Source: Carboxydocella sporoproducens DSM 16521 (GTDB taxonomy: Bacteria > Bacillota > GCA-003054495 > Carboxydocellales > Carboxydocellaceae). Taken from it: DNA of 48,588 nucleotides. The notes beneath the pieces were generated by a model, which ran no database searches, was not told where the DNA came from, and saw only the letters and a program-made list of their open reading frames with translations. The stretch lies in NCBI RefSeq assembly GCF_900167165.1, contig NZ_FUXM01000013.1:1-48588 (forward strand), read 5' to 3'. How positions within the stretch are numbered: the stretch's first letter is position 1; each line of letters opens with the position of its first letter. This document shows positions 8,688 through 17,635 of this stretch, one piece after another. The position numbers and the translations under genes are program-made.

Positions 8688-11600
8688 ATGCCCGTGTCTG
8701 CACCTGCCCGTTACTACCATGTAGTAGCTCTTTCTGTGCCCATCGTGCTCAACAGGGCTGGCGAATACAATCCCAATGGCATGATGTTTGTCCTGAAAGA
8801 AAGGGAAGCTGAACTACGGCAACAAATTGCCAGCAACCCCGGACAACCGGTGTCTCTGGTCCAGCCCCTGGTCATCCGGGCCTGTGCCGGCGAATGGGTG
8901 GAAGTGCTGCTGGAAAACCAGCTGCCCTTCCCGGTCTCCATGCATATCCAAAAAGCCGCCTATTCCATACAGACAAGTGACGGCAGCCTGGTGGGCCTGA
9001 ACCAGTCATCCCTGGCCCCACCGGGTGGCTCTATCACCTATCGCTGGTTCTGTCCCCGGGAAGGGGCCTACCTGTTCAATGACCTGGCCAACCCCCTCAG
9101 CAGTGAGACTGGCAGCAATGCCAATGGCCTCTGGGGCGCACTGATCGTCGAACCTCCCGGCTCCCGCTGGACCGATCCCGAGACAGGAGGCGAATTGCCC
9201 AGTGGCACCGCAGCCGATATTCACCCGCCCGGACGTCCCTCCTTTCGGGAATATGTCGTCTTCTTCCATGACGAATTCCCGGCCGTGGCAGCTGATGGCG
9301 GCCCCATCATCGATCCCATGCATCCGGAGCCAGTGGTGGAAGTGCATACCATCAGTTATCGCTCCGAACCCAGCCGCATTCGGCCGCCCCGCGGGGGCTG
9401 CAGCGGCGAGGAATGTATGATGAGCTCCTGGGTACACGGTGATCCGGCCACTCCTGTTTTCCACGCTTATATCGGGGACCCGGCGGTTTTCCATCTCATT
9501 CATGCCGGAATCAAGGAAACCCATGTCTTTCATCTTCATCTCTACCAGTGGCATCTGGAACCGGATAATCCCCGCTCTCCCATCATCGACTCGATCAGCA
9601 TCAGCCCCCAGGAAACCTATACCTTCAAACCCCTGTACGGTGCCGGCAGCCTGGCCCGTAGCTTCGGAGACGCTATTTTTCACTGTCATCTCTATCCTCA
9701 TTTCGATAATGGTATGTGGGGCCTCTGGCGTACCCATGATGTGCTGGAAGATGGCAGCCGTTTCTACCCCGATGGCACCCCCATCAAGGCCCTGCAGCCT
9801 TTGCCTGACCGCCAGCCGCCGCCAGCGCCTGCTCCGGAACGCCCCGGCTTCCCCCTCTTTATTCCTGGCATTTTCGGTCAAAAACCCCCGGCTCCCCCAC
9901 TGGGCATAGTCGGCGTACGAGATCCGACACCGCTGGAACGGGCCGCCTTTGCTGCCAATGCCCGGCCCGGTGCGGTTTTCGCCAATCCAGCCCCTCCCGA
10001 TGCCCCGGTACGGGAATATGAGATTGTCGGTATCAGCCGTGACCTGGTCTACAATCAGCAGGGCTGGCATGACCCGGAGGGACGCCTGTACGTACTGGCC
10101 GAAGATGAAGAGGCTGTCTTATCCGGCCAGAAAGTCCCAGAACCTCTGGTGATTCGGGCCAATGCCGGTGAAGTGGTGCGGGTGAAATTCACCAACAAAT
10201 TCCCCCTGCAACTGGGTGGCAATGCTTTTCAAAACCGGCATCATACCACTGAAGCCGGTATCCATATCCATCTGGTGAAATTCGATGTTCAATGTTCCGA
10301 CGGAGCCGCCAATGGCTGGAACTACGACAGCAGCGCCCCTTATGGTGAGACCATTGTCTACCAGTGGTACTGTGACCGGGAATTGCATGCAGTTTTTTTC
10401 CATGACCATCAATTTGCCAACCTGCACCAGCAACACGGGGTCTTCGGCGCCCTGATCGTAGAGCCACCTCATTCCATTTATCTCGATCCCGGTACCGGCA
10501 AACCCTTGAAATCCGGCACCAGGGCCATCATCCACAACCCTTTCCTGCCGGATTTTCGGGAATTCGTCCTCTTTGTCCATGACTTTGCCCTGCTGTTCGA
10601 TCGGGAAGGGCAACCCCTGAATCCGCCGCCTTTTCCTGATTCGCCCCAGGACCCGGGCGTGATGGGAATCAACTACCGCTGTACTCCATTTCTGTTCCGT
10701 CCCGGGGATCCGGCTTATGTCTTCAGCTCCCGGGTGCACGGCGAGCCCGATACCCCCCTGCTGGAAGCCTATGCCGGCGATCCCGTCCGCATCCGGCTGC
10801 TGGATGGGGCCCATGAAGAACAGCATTCCTTTATTATACACGGCCACCGCTGGCACCGTCAGCCCCGGGATCCGGCACCCCCCCGTACTTCCAGCCAGAC
10901 CATCGGTATTTCGGAAGCCTTCAATTTCTTTTTCACCGCCCGGGCCCGGCAGCGCACCGATTATCTCTATTATTTCGGCGGCATCGATGACCTCTGGCTG
11001 GGTCTATGGGGTATTTTCCGGGTCCATGTCCGACCGGTTGCCCATTTGCACCCGTTGCCTGACCGGCAATATCTGCCTCTGACCGCTCCCATCCGGCCAT
11101 TGCCAGCCGGTCCGGTGCGGCGTTACCAGGTGGTAGCCATGGCTCACCCCATTGTGTATAACCGCTTTGGTGATCATGATCCCAATGGGCTGCTTTTCGC
11201 TCTGGCTCGCGATGAGGCGGCCATACGGCAGGGAACGCTTGTTCCCGAACCCTTGCTGCTGCGGGCCAACCTGGGTGAAGTGGTGGAAATCCACCTCACC
11301 AACAAACTGCCGGAGTACCTGCCTTCAGCCACCTTCCCGGAAGTGCCCCTGCAAATACCCTGGCCTGCCTCCAGCCGGGTTTCCCTGCACATCCAGACCC
11401 TGACCTATCTGGGTCCGGAACAGGATGGCGCTGCCGTCGGCTTTAATCCCGACAGCACTATCCCTCCCGGCGCTTCCCGGCTCTACCGCTTTCAGGCTGA
11501 CGTCCCGGGCCTGCATTTCTTCTACAGTATGACTGACCTGCGCAACCACCGGCAACGGGGGCTGTTCGGAGCCATAATTGTTGAACCGCCAGGTTCCTAC

Positions 11601-12200
11601 TGGCTTGATCCCTATAGCGGCAAACCCCGCAGCCATGGCGCTCATTTACTCATCTATCCTCCTGGCCAACCGCCCTACCGGGAATTCGCAGTCATTGCCC
11701 ACAACGGTATTGAACTTTTTGATCAGCAGGGTCAGCGGATACCTGACCCGCAGGAAGTTGAGGACTTTGAAGATCAGGGACATAAAGCCTTCAATTACCG
11801 CAGTGAACGGCTGGCTAACCGACTGGCCTTCAACCCCGATCCGGCCCTGGTCTTCAGCTCAGCTGTTCATGGTGACCCGGCAACACCCCTGTTTGAAGCC
11901 TATACCGGTGAACCCCTGGTCTTTCACTTCGGCATGGCTGCCAGCAAACCCCGCAATACCTCTTTCCTCATTCACGGCCATACCTGGACTCTGGGGACCA
12001 GTATTATCGCCTGCCAGGGAAAAGTGAGCATTGGCAACAGCTGGACCCTGTATTTACGGGAAAAAGCCGGGGGCAGATTCAGAGTGCCGGGGGATTATCT
12101 CTACCGGGCGGGGGTCTTACGCTGGGATGTCGAGGCGGGAATGTGGGGGATTTTACGAGTACATGCTGAGAAAAAGAAAAACCTGTTGAAATTAAAATGA
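8688..12200 (+). CDS. Three-module (six-cupredoxin) multicopper oxidase
   Basis: The 1,170-residue protein consists of three homologous modules (about 1-385, 410-790, 800-1165). Each begins with a pattern like VxNxxGxxDPxGxxFxL and carries an (F/W)GA(L/I)IVEPP segment, implying two cupredoxin domains per module as in ceruloplasmin or MnxG. One full copper set is visible. Module 1 has HVFHLH (H279, H282, H284) and HCHLYPHFDNGM (H332, C333, H334, H338, M343). Module 2 has HIH (526-528) and HDH (572-574). Module 3 has lost most ligands. No signal peptide is seen. GGGAGGG abuts the ATG at 8688, so GTG at 8694 may be the true start. It is followed by a c-type cytochrome gene. Metal oxidation (Mn, Fe or Cu) or a spore-coat laccase role are inferences. 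Confidence 0.9.
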   Translation: MPVSAPARYYHVVALSVPIVLNRAGEYNPNGMMFVLKEREAELRQQIASNPGQPVSLVQPLVIRACAGEWVEVLLENQLPFPVSMHIQKAAYSIQTSDGSLVGLNQSSLAPPGGSITYRWFCPREGAYLFNDLANPLSSETGSNANGLWGALIVEPPGSRWTDPETGGELPSGTAADIHPPGRPSFREYVVFFHDEFPAVAADGGPIIDPMHPEPVVEVHTISYRSEPSRIRPPRGGCSGEECMMSSWVHGDPATPVFHAYIGDPAVFHLIHAGIKETHVFHLHLYQWHLEPDNPRSPIIDSISISPQETYTFKPLYGAGSLARSFGDAIFHCHLYPHFDNGMWGLWRTHDVLEDGSRFYPDGTPIKALQPLPDRQPPPAPAPERPGFPLFIPGIFGQKPPAPPLGIVGVRDPTPLERAAFAANARPGAVFANPAPPDAPVREYEIVGISRDLVYNQQGWHDPEGRLYVLAEDEEAVLSGQKVPEPLVIRANAGEVVRVKFTNKFPLQLGGNAFQNRHHTTEAGIHIHLVKFDVQCSDGAANGWNYDSSAPYGETIVYQWYCDRELHAVFFHDHQFANLHQQHGVFGALIVEPPHSIYLDPGTGKPLKSGTRAIIHNPFLPDFREFVLFVHDFALLFDREGQPLNPPPFPDSPQDPGVMGINYRCTPFLFRPGDPAYVFSSRVHGEPDTPLLEAYAGDPVRIRLLDGAHEEQHSFIIHGHRWHRQPRDPAPPRTSSQTIGISEAFNFFFTARARQRTDYLYYFGGIDDLWLGLWGIFRVHVRPVAHLHPLPDRQYLPLTAPIRPLPAGPVRRYQVVAMAHPIVYNRFGDHDPNGLLFALARDEAAIRQGTLVPEPLLLRANLGEVVEIHLTNKLPEYLPSATFPEVPLQIPWPASSRVSLHIQTLTYLGPEQDGAAVGFNPDSTIPPGASRLYRFQADVPGLHFFYSMTDLRNHRQRGLFGAIIVEPPGSYWLDPYSGKPRSHGAHLLIYPPGQPPYREFAVIAHNGIELFDQQGQRIPDPQEVEDFEDQGHKAFNYRSERLANRLAFNPDPALVFSSAVHGDPATPLFEAYTGEPLVFHFGMAASKPRNTSFLIHGHTWTLGTSIIACQGKVSIGNSWTLYLREKAGGRFRVPGDYLYRAGVLRWDVEAGMWGILRVHAEKKKNLLKLK

Positions 12201-12268
12201 TGTTCAACGCATATCCCCTGCCTGGCGGACATAAATTGTTAGGGAAATTGTCCGAAGGGAGGGGTTTT

Positions 12269-13633
12269 ATGTTTCTGGCCTATCGCAGTTTGAAACGATT
12301 TTTACTAAAAGTAACTGCCGGTATCCTGGCTATCGGCTTCCTGGCCGCCGCTCTGGCTTTTCTGACCCCGGGCAGCAAAGCCCTGAATGTCTGGTCCTGG
12401 AAACGCAGCAATTTCAAGGAGGTCATGGAGAAGGAGAAAAAAGAAAAGCCGGAAGTCATGGCCCGGCAGCGCAAATTGCTGGAAGAACGCTATAACCTGA
12501 CCGGTAAAACCACCAAGGAAGTTACCATGTCCCGTGGTAAACCCATTCCGGTAGGTCCAACCGCCCGTCTAAAGAAAGGGATAACCTGGCAGGAGCTAGC
12601 AGGTATGAGCCCGGAAGAAATCAAGAAAAAGGGGCTATTCCCCTATTTGCCTTTACCTCATCCCCATCCGGCCAATGGCGGTATGGTCTTTCCTCCGATA
12701 CAACTGAAGCAGTTTCCCGAGCTGACCCGCTTTGATGTGGATTTCGATTTACCTGACGCCTATCTGCCGGAATTTCCGCCGGCCATTTTCCTGACTACCC
12801 GCCCCGAGCTGGGCGATGTCTCGCGAGGCCAGGTGGTCACTCTGGATAATTTCTACGAGCTGTTCAAGGACATCCTCACCCCCGTCCAGCTGGAAGGCCT
12901 GCGCCTGTTAGTCACCCGCTTCCCCCAGCAACAGTTCAATGCTACCGATGACCGCAAATCGGAAAAGCCCAGCCAGGGGGTTTCCTGTTTCGATTGCCAT
13001 GTTAATGGCCACACCACCGGTCAATTCCATCTTAACCCTGACAACCGGCCCCAGGAAGCCCGTTTCCGCATCGATACTCCCAGCTTGCGCGGCACCTTTA
13101 TCCAGCAGCTATTCGGTTCCAAGCGTTCCCTGCGTTCCGTCGAGGATTTCACCGAATTTGAACAGCGGTCCGCCTATTTTGATGGCGACCATGTAGCTGC
13201 TGCCAAAAAGGGCATCAATCCCCTGTCCCGGGAACAGGTAATGCACATGGCCCAGTTTATTAACATGCTGGATTTCCCACACGCACCCAAGCTGAATGAA
13301 TATGGTCGCCTCAATCCAGCCAAAGCCACTGAAGCAGAACTGCGGGGAGAGCAGATCTTCTTCGGCAAAGGCCGCTGCAGCAAGTGCCATCCCGCTCCCT
13401 ATTATACCGACAATCTGGCCCATGATCTGAAGGTTGAACGCTTCTATGAAGGCCGCCCGGAAGGGCCTATCAAGACTTTCCCGTTACGGGGATTAAAGGA
13501 TAGTCCACCTTACCTGCATGATGGGAGATTGTTGACCATCGAGGATACGGTGGAGTTTTTCAACCTGGTGCTGGAATTGAAGCTGAGTGATCAGGAGAAA
13601 AAGGATCTGGTGGCTTTTTTGCGGCAATTGTAA
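12269..13633 (+). CDS. Diheme cytochrome c peroxidase-like protein
   Basis: The protein of about 454 residues has an N-terminal signal/anchor helix (about residues 12-33) and two c-type heme motifs, CFDCH (240-244) and CSKCH (370-374). The C-terminal half resembles the bacterial diheme cytochrome c peroxidase/MauG family, with FPLRGLKDSPPYLHDGR and ...TVEFFN. The first 200 residues are a lineage-specific extension. ATG 12269 was chosen over 12197 because AAGGGAGGGG precedes it and the signal peptide then starts properly. It lies 68 bases after the multicopper oxidase, so they are probably one operon. It should face the outside of the membrane. Peroxide reduction or electron relay for the oxidase are the likely roles. 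Confidence 0.87.
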   Translation: MFLAYRSLKRFLLKVTAGILAIGFLAAALAFLTPGSKALNVWSWKRSNFKEVMEKEKKEKPEVMARQRKLLEERYNLTGKTTKEVTMSRGKPIPVGPTARLKKGITWQELAGMSPEEIKKKGLFPYLPLPHPHPANGGMVFPPIQLKQFPELTRFDVDFDLPDAYLPEFPPAIFLTTRPELGDVSRGQVVTLDNFYELFKDILTPVQLEGLRLLVTRFPQQQFNATDDRKSEKPSQGVSCFDCHVNGHTTGQFHLNPDNRPQEARFRIDTPSLRGTFIQQLFGSKRSLRSVEDFTEFEQRSAYFDGDHVAAAKKGINPLSREQVMHMAQFINMLDFPHAPKLNEYGRLNPAKATEAELRGEQIFFGKGRCSKCHPAPYYTDNLAHDLKVERFYEGRPEGPIKTFPLRGLKDSPPYLHDGRLLTIEDTVEFFNLVLELKLSDQEKKDLVAFLRQL

Positions 13634-13657
13634 AAACCGCCTGACGGCGGTTTTTTT
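13632..13657. terminator. Bidirectional terminator
   Basis: ACCGCC (13636-13641), loop TGAC, GGCGGT (13646-13651) form a compact hairpin with A-tract on the left and T-tract on the right. It can end transcription of the cytochrome gene (+) and of the convergent ATP-grasp operon (-). Confidence 0.85.
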
Positions 13658-14918
13658 AATATCCGGCAAGAAAGCGTGCGTAAGCCATGTTTTTATAGTA
13701 TATTTTTTGCAAAGCTGATCGATCCTTTCCTGCATCCATAACTATCGTATGATTGGGGTCGAGTGAATTCACTTCAATCAGCCATAAATCCAGCTTTTCA
13801 TCCAAAGCAAAATCGATGCCCAGGTTACCAAGATGTATGCCTTTCTTAACTATTGAATTAGCAATTAACAGGGCAATTTGGCTCAAAGTCTCTTTAAAAT
13901 TAACTGCTTTCAGACGTTCCCCTACCTGGTAGCGTTCTATGAACTGGCAATAATCCAGAGCTTTGCCCCCTGCAGAAACATTGCTAACTGCTTTCCCCGG
14001 ATCACCCAATCTTACTATTAAGTCCATAGGTTCCCAATAGCCTTTTTCATTTTTAACAAGAATCAATCTAAAATCAACTATGCTATTTTCGATATTTAGC
14101 AGAGTAATTCTTTGTTGCAAAATATAATTTCCGCTATAGATTTTTTGATTAATGTACTCATTGTAATTGTTCTGGTTTATAACTTCGATGCCTTTTCCCT
14201 GGCTCCCTTTAATCGGTTTTAACATTAATTCCGAAAATTTTGCAACCATATTAATCAACTGATGTTTAGAAGTAAGTTTGATAGTTTCAGGTATATTAAT
14301 AACGTTTACAATTTCTTGTTCATCTCTCAACCACAGATAAACTTCATATTTGTCAGGCACATAATCATTAAATACATAGCCACCAGTGTTATTAACCAAA
14401 AAATCACGCCACTGCTGGCTTAATCTTATTTTTTTAAAAATAACTGCTGGTATCCCTGTCATTCCTTTTTCCCAATCTTTTTTTTGGGGATTATAAATAA
14501 AAGCATTGACTTTTTCCAGTTGTCTATCTATCTGTTCCAAAGAAAACAGTAAAATCACTCCATTAATTTTATGATAACAAGAAGTATAATTTAAAAAAAA
14601 TTTTCTTCTTTTAGCAACATTACTCTCTGTATATCCTGCCAGTATACCAACAAATGGCCCCAATTCTATACAATGCTCTTTTACAAGAATTTCATAATCG
14701 CAAAACAGCGGAATTGCCAGTTTTTGTAATACGTTCTCGCTAATGCCTATTATTTCATCGTTATACTTACCTTCTAAAACAATTTTTATTTCTGTAAAAT
14801 TTCGACCAAACTTTAAGTAAGTACGTATCCGTTCTGCAATTCCCACTTTAACAGCAAAGGCTTTGCTAATACAAACTGTGTTCTTATGGTCTGGTATTGA
14901 TTTCAGCCTCACTTGCAT
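13656..14918 (-). CDS. YheC/YheD-type ATP-grasp protein, copy 1
   Basis: The protein of about 420 residues resembles the YheC/YheD endospore coat-associated ATP-grasp family. ATP-grasp features are visible: the lysine/glycine loop LKPIKGSQGKGI, the hinge-proximal YILQQRITLL, DFRLILVKN, and the metal-binding end LGIDFALDEKL...LWLIEVNS. ATP-grasp enzymes ligate a carboxylate to an amine or thiol via acyl phosphate; the YheC/D substrate is not known to me. The ATG at 14918 was chosen; GGGAGG lies 15 bases upstream, a long gap, and a TTG at 14948 is an alternative. It overlaps the upstream ATP-grasp gene by about 35 bases. The region is clearly more AT-rich than its neighbours. Confidence 0.8.
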   Translation of the reverse strand: MQVRLKSIPDHKNTVCISKAFAVKVGIAERIRTYLKFGRNFTEIKIVLEGKYNDEIIGISENVLQKLAIPLFCDYEILVKEHCIELGPFVGILAGYTESNVAKRRKFFLNYTSCYHKINGVILLFSLEQIDRQLEKVNAFIYNPQKKDWEKGMTGIPAVIFKKIRLSQQWRDFLVNNTGGYVFNDYVPDKYEVYLWLRDEQEIVNVINIPETIKLTSKHQLINMVAKFSELMLKPIKGSQGKGIEVINQNNYNEYINQKIYSGNYILQQRITLLNIENSIVDFRLILVKNEKGYWEPMDLIVRLGDPGKAVSNVSAGGKALDYCQFIERYQVGERLKAVNFKETLSQIALLIANSIVKKGIHLGNLGIDFALDEKLDLWLIEVNSLDPNHTIVMDAGKDRSALQKIYYKNMAYARFLAGY

Positions 14919-16236
14919 GATCAGTCGGTCGCACCTCCCAAATCTCAAATCCGCTTAAAGAAATAGCATATTTCAACGGTTTAGAGGCAATTTCAAAGTA
15001 TTTGTTTTTGTCTAGTATTTTAAATCCCTTATAAGTCGGACGAAAATTTACTTCAATCAGCCATAGCTTTAAATTTTGGTCAATAGCTATGTCCAAACCA
15101 AATTCCCCAAAATTTTCTCCCAAAAAGTCCATTTGATTTGCCACAGAAATAGCCAGGTTATTAATGTCTTGCTCTAATTTCATTAAATTATGCTGTTCGT
15201 TATCAAATATATTTTTCAGTTCTAAAACCTTACCACCGCGAGCCAAATTGGTTACAAGTCCTTTGCTGGCAGGTAACCGACATTCTTTACCTGTAACTTC
15301 CCATGTCCTATATTTATTTTTCTGGACTATTACTCTCACATCAAAAGGAACACCAGCATAGCTTAGTAGTCTAATATATTCCTGGATAATATATCCTTGT
15401 TCTATAAATTTACCTTCTTTAATAAAACTGTTCAGCTCATCCAAATAATAATTTTGAGGTCGTCTGCCCCTGTAGTCATTAACAAAAATTTTGCCATCAT
15501 CATCTAACTCCAGGAAACAGATCCCTCGACCTCGAGATAAATTAGCTGGTTTAAGGACGATTTTAGTATGTTTTTTCAAAAATTCCGTAACTAATTCAAT
15601 CGAAGCCAGCCTTTCAGTGTTAGGTAAGTATTTACTTAATTCATTTTCCCGCAGAAAGATATAGGTCTGCCATTTATCAAGTCGCCTTGAGTTAAAAATT
15701 TCTATTCCATTATCTATAATTTTTTTAATTTCTCTTTTATTACTACTAAAAGCTCTACGAAAAATAACCTGGGGCAAAGGTAATACTCCATAAAACCAAT
15801 ATTTTTTGTCAGGATTAAAATAGAGGCCGTAAACCTTTTTTTCAGTCCAATCAATATTGCTGGCTTTAAATGCCAGATACAGTCCCCCATATTTTATATT
15901 TTCCAGACTATCAGTCAATTCACTTAAATTATTATTATGATACAAATAGCTTTGTTCCCCCAATAAAAAACCCAATACTGGACCAAACTCCAATGATTTA
16001 TCTGTTACTTTAAGCTGATAACTACAACAAGTTTTAATCATTAGGTTGTCAATTAGTTTTTTGCTGATTTTGATTTCTGTTTCTGGCAGGTCCTTATTAA
16101 AAAAAACTCGGGCTTTCCCCTTGCTTTTACCAAAACAGACTTCAGTTTCTATCCCTGAAATTTTTATGAATTCTATACATCCTGATACGACAAGATTTTT
16201 GTCACTTTCTAAAGGGCTAATATTGTATAGTTTCAT
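14884..16236 (-). CDS. YheC/YheD-type ATP-grasp protein, copy 2
   Basis: This 450-residue paralogue of the downstream gene keeps the complete ATP-grasp signature: LKPANLSRGRGI nucleotide loop, YIIQEYIRLLSYAGVPFDVR, and FGLDIAIDQNLKLWLIEVN carrying the metal-binding Glu and Asn. The N-terminal 100-150 residues correspond to the family's substrate-side region (GPVLGFLLG). The start has a good ribosome binding site, GAAGGAGAG, nine bases before ATG. It overlaps its neighbours on both sides (20 and 35 bases), indicating an operon with coupled translation. A spore envelope role is inferred from the family, not shown here. Confidence 0.82.
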   Translation of the reverse strand: MKLYNISPLESDKNLVVSGCIEFIKISGIETEVCFGKSKGKARVFFNKDLPETEIKISKKLIDNLMIKTCCSYQLKVTDKSLEFGPVLGFLLGEQSYLYHNNNLSELTDSLENIKYGGLYLAFKASNIDWTEKKVYGLYFNPDKKYWFYGVLPLPQVIFRRAFSSNKREIKKIIDNGIEIFNSRRLDKWQTYIFLRENELSKYLPNTERLASIELVTEFLKKHTKIVLKPANLSRGRGICFLELDDDGKIFVNDYRGRRPQNYYLDELNSFIKEGKFIEQGYIIQEYIRLLSYAGVPFDVRVIVQKNKYRTWEVTGKECRLPASKGLVTNLARGGKVLELKNIFDNEQHNLMKLEQDINNLAISVANQMDFLGENFGEFGLDIAIDQNLKLWLIEVNFRPTYKGFKILDKNKYFEIASKPLKYAISLSGFEIWEVRPTDHASEAEINTRP

Positions 16237-17119
16237 GATTAATTTCTCTCCTTCGGAAAGCTAGGTACGAAATTGCAGTTTCAAGATATAATTTTGCAAT
16301 CCTTTTTTTATTAAAAATACGAAAATCCCAGCCACTAATATTAATCAAATAAAATTGTTTCGTTTTCGGAATATACGCAAAGTCCATATAGCAGTTAGCC
16401 AACCCTGGCAAATACCACATCAAATAATTTAGTAACTCAACCACATCTTTTTCTTCCATAGTTCTCCCCTCAGAATCATAGATAAGCCAATCCCTCATAC
16501 CCCTTTTTTGACAGTAAATTCGTTTAAACTCTAATTCTTTATAAGTCGCATCAATCTTATAGTATGCATATTTCTTTTTTATTAAGTTATAAAATAATTT
16601 TTTTTGAGCATCTTTATCTATTATAGATTTATAGTTGTTCTTGACAATCAAATAACTATCTTTATGGTTTTTAGAGAAATAAAACCAGGGGGCATAAGAG
16701 TCTTTTTGCGAAACAGCAATACAATTGGTTATACTTTCAGAGTTCAACCTTTCCAATAAGTATTTATCGTATAACTCGCTGTAACGCAAAATTTCATAAA
16801 TTTTAGCAGGATAAATTTTATTAATCGGGTTAATCAATGTGATTTTTTCCTCCATCCTAAGCTGTTTCATTATTTTTTTATTTTTAGATTTGCGGAACAC
16901 TACTGTATTTAAAATGACTTCTGGGACTGGGCCTTCGAATGAAACCTCATCCATTTGGTTGATTAATATTCCTTTTGCTGTTAGATCTACTAAAGATAGC
17001 TCATCAAGTGTTAATAAAAGATATTTCTCAATACGTTGAACGGATAATTCTTTAATTATTCTTTTGAAGGTATGTGTTATGATTTTGTTTTTACTAACAA
17101 TAAACCCAAAATCAACCAT
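16217..17119 (-). CDS. Divergent, probably inactive ATP-grasp-like protein
   Basis: The protein of about 300 residues is the first gene of the ATP-grasp operon and shares the C-terminal layout of its two paralogues. The key residues have changed: the segment corresponding to LWLIEVN reads FYLINIS, so the metal-binding Glu and Asn are gone, and no glycine-rich nucleotide loop is visible. It is also about 120-150 residues shorter. I infer a pseudoenzyme or regulatory/scaffold partner for the two intact copies. ATG 17119 was chosen because AGGGTGG lies eight bases upstream; GTG 17131 is possible. A sporulation-type promoter candidate lies about 30 bases upstream. Confidence 0.65.
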   Translation of the reverse strand: MVDFGFIVSKNKIITHTFKRIIKELSVQRIEKYLLLTLDELSLVDLTAKGILINQMDEVSFEGPVPEVILNTVVFRKSKNKKIMKQLRMEEKITLINPINKIYPAKIYEILRYSELYDKYLLERLNSESITNCIAVSQKDSYAPWFYFSKNHKDSYLIVKNNYKSIIDKDAQKKLFYNLIKKKYAYYKIDATYKELEFKRIYCQKRGMRDWLIYDSEGRTMEEKDVVELLNYLMWYLPGLANCYMDFAYIPKTKQFYLINISGWDFRIFNKKRIAKLYLETAISYLAFRRREINHETIQY

Positions 17120-17147
17120 TGTTCTGGCCACCCTATACTTTTTTTAC

Positions 17148-17175
17148 CATTGTATGAACAGGGACATTTTGATGT
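17148..17175 (-). promoter_or_regulatory. Candidate sigma-K/sigma-E promoter for the ATP-grasp operon
   Basis: Minus-strand CATACAATG (17156-17148) resembles the mother-cell sigma -10 consensus (CATAnnnTA for sigma-K, CATACAnT for sigma-E). An AC dinucleotide lies 17 bases upstream (17175-17174), as in sigma-K promoters. The predicted start would leave a leader of about 20 bases before ATG 17119. The motif is short, so chance matches are possible. Confidence 0.4.
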
Positions 17176-17238
17176 TATACCTAAGGTCAAGTATGCATAT
17201 ATTTTCAACGAAACAAAGTTTTGAAAGGAGATGGCATA

Positions 17239-17604
17239 ATGAGCATGCCGAATATTCCCGAACAAAAATTTAGACCTTCATTTAAGCAGGTGATTATAGA
17301 TTTACTGGAGTCTATAGCTCTTGAAGAAACCGCCTTATCTCATCTGGTAAATGCTGAAGCTGAAAAAATACAACATATTCTCAATCAATCAAAGAGCATT
17401 TGCCCTAGAGAACTCTTAACGATAAACAAAACCGTCAGCCGTATTCTAGATGCAGCGATAATAAAAGAATGGCTATTATTAAAAAAATTAGATTTAATAG
17501 CAGAAATTGAAATGAAAAATGAGCCTTCTCAGGATTATGAAAAAACGAAAAATCATTGTGTATTTAATACCTGGACCCCGCCAGAAAAAGAAATAAAAAA
17601 ATGA
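17239..17604 (+). CDS. Small MSxPxxP-family protein, paralogue 1
   Basis: The 121-residue protein starts MSMPNIPE and has the shared core LLESIALEETALSHLVNAEAEKI, followed by a conserved INKTVSRIL...IIKEWLLLKKLDL segment. It has two clear paralogues in this window (17852 and 18225). It differs in having a longer charged C-terminal tail. The start was set by AAAGGAG eight bases before ATG 17239. It is divergent from the ATP-grasp operon. I recall similar short helical proteins in spore-forming Firmicutes but cannot name the family with certainty. There is no signal peptide or membrane segment. Confidence 0.75.
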   Translation: MSMPNIPEQKFRPSFKQVIIDLLESIALEETALSHLVNAEAEKIQHILNQSKSICPRELLTINKTVSRILDAAIIKEWLLLKKLDLIAEIEMKNEPSQDYEKTKNHCVFNTWTPPEKEIKK

Positions 17605-17635
17605 CCCTTTACGGGGCCCTTATTTTTTTCCTCAA
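17597..17635. terminator. Possible weak bidirectional terminator
   Basis: ACCC TTTACG GGG(C) can form a short hairpin, flanked by an A-tract on the left and a T-tract on the right, between the convergent ends of the 17239 (+) and 17609 (-) genes. The stem is only about four pairs. Confidence 0.35.

Noticed and set aside
8400-8690. Gap before the multicopper oxidase considered as a riboswitch
   Set aside because: Most of it is a small minus-strand gene with a strong ribosome binding site; no riboswitch motif could be seen.
13656-17119. ATP-grasp operon considered as a RiPP (graspetide) cluster
   Set aside because: No short precursor with a repeated core motif and no transporter or protease was seen; sequence resembles YheC/YheD coat-associated proteins more closely. 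The ligase-substrate idea is kept only as a hypothesis.
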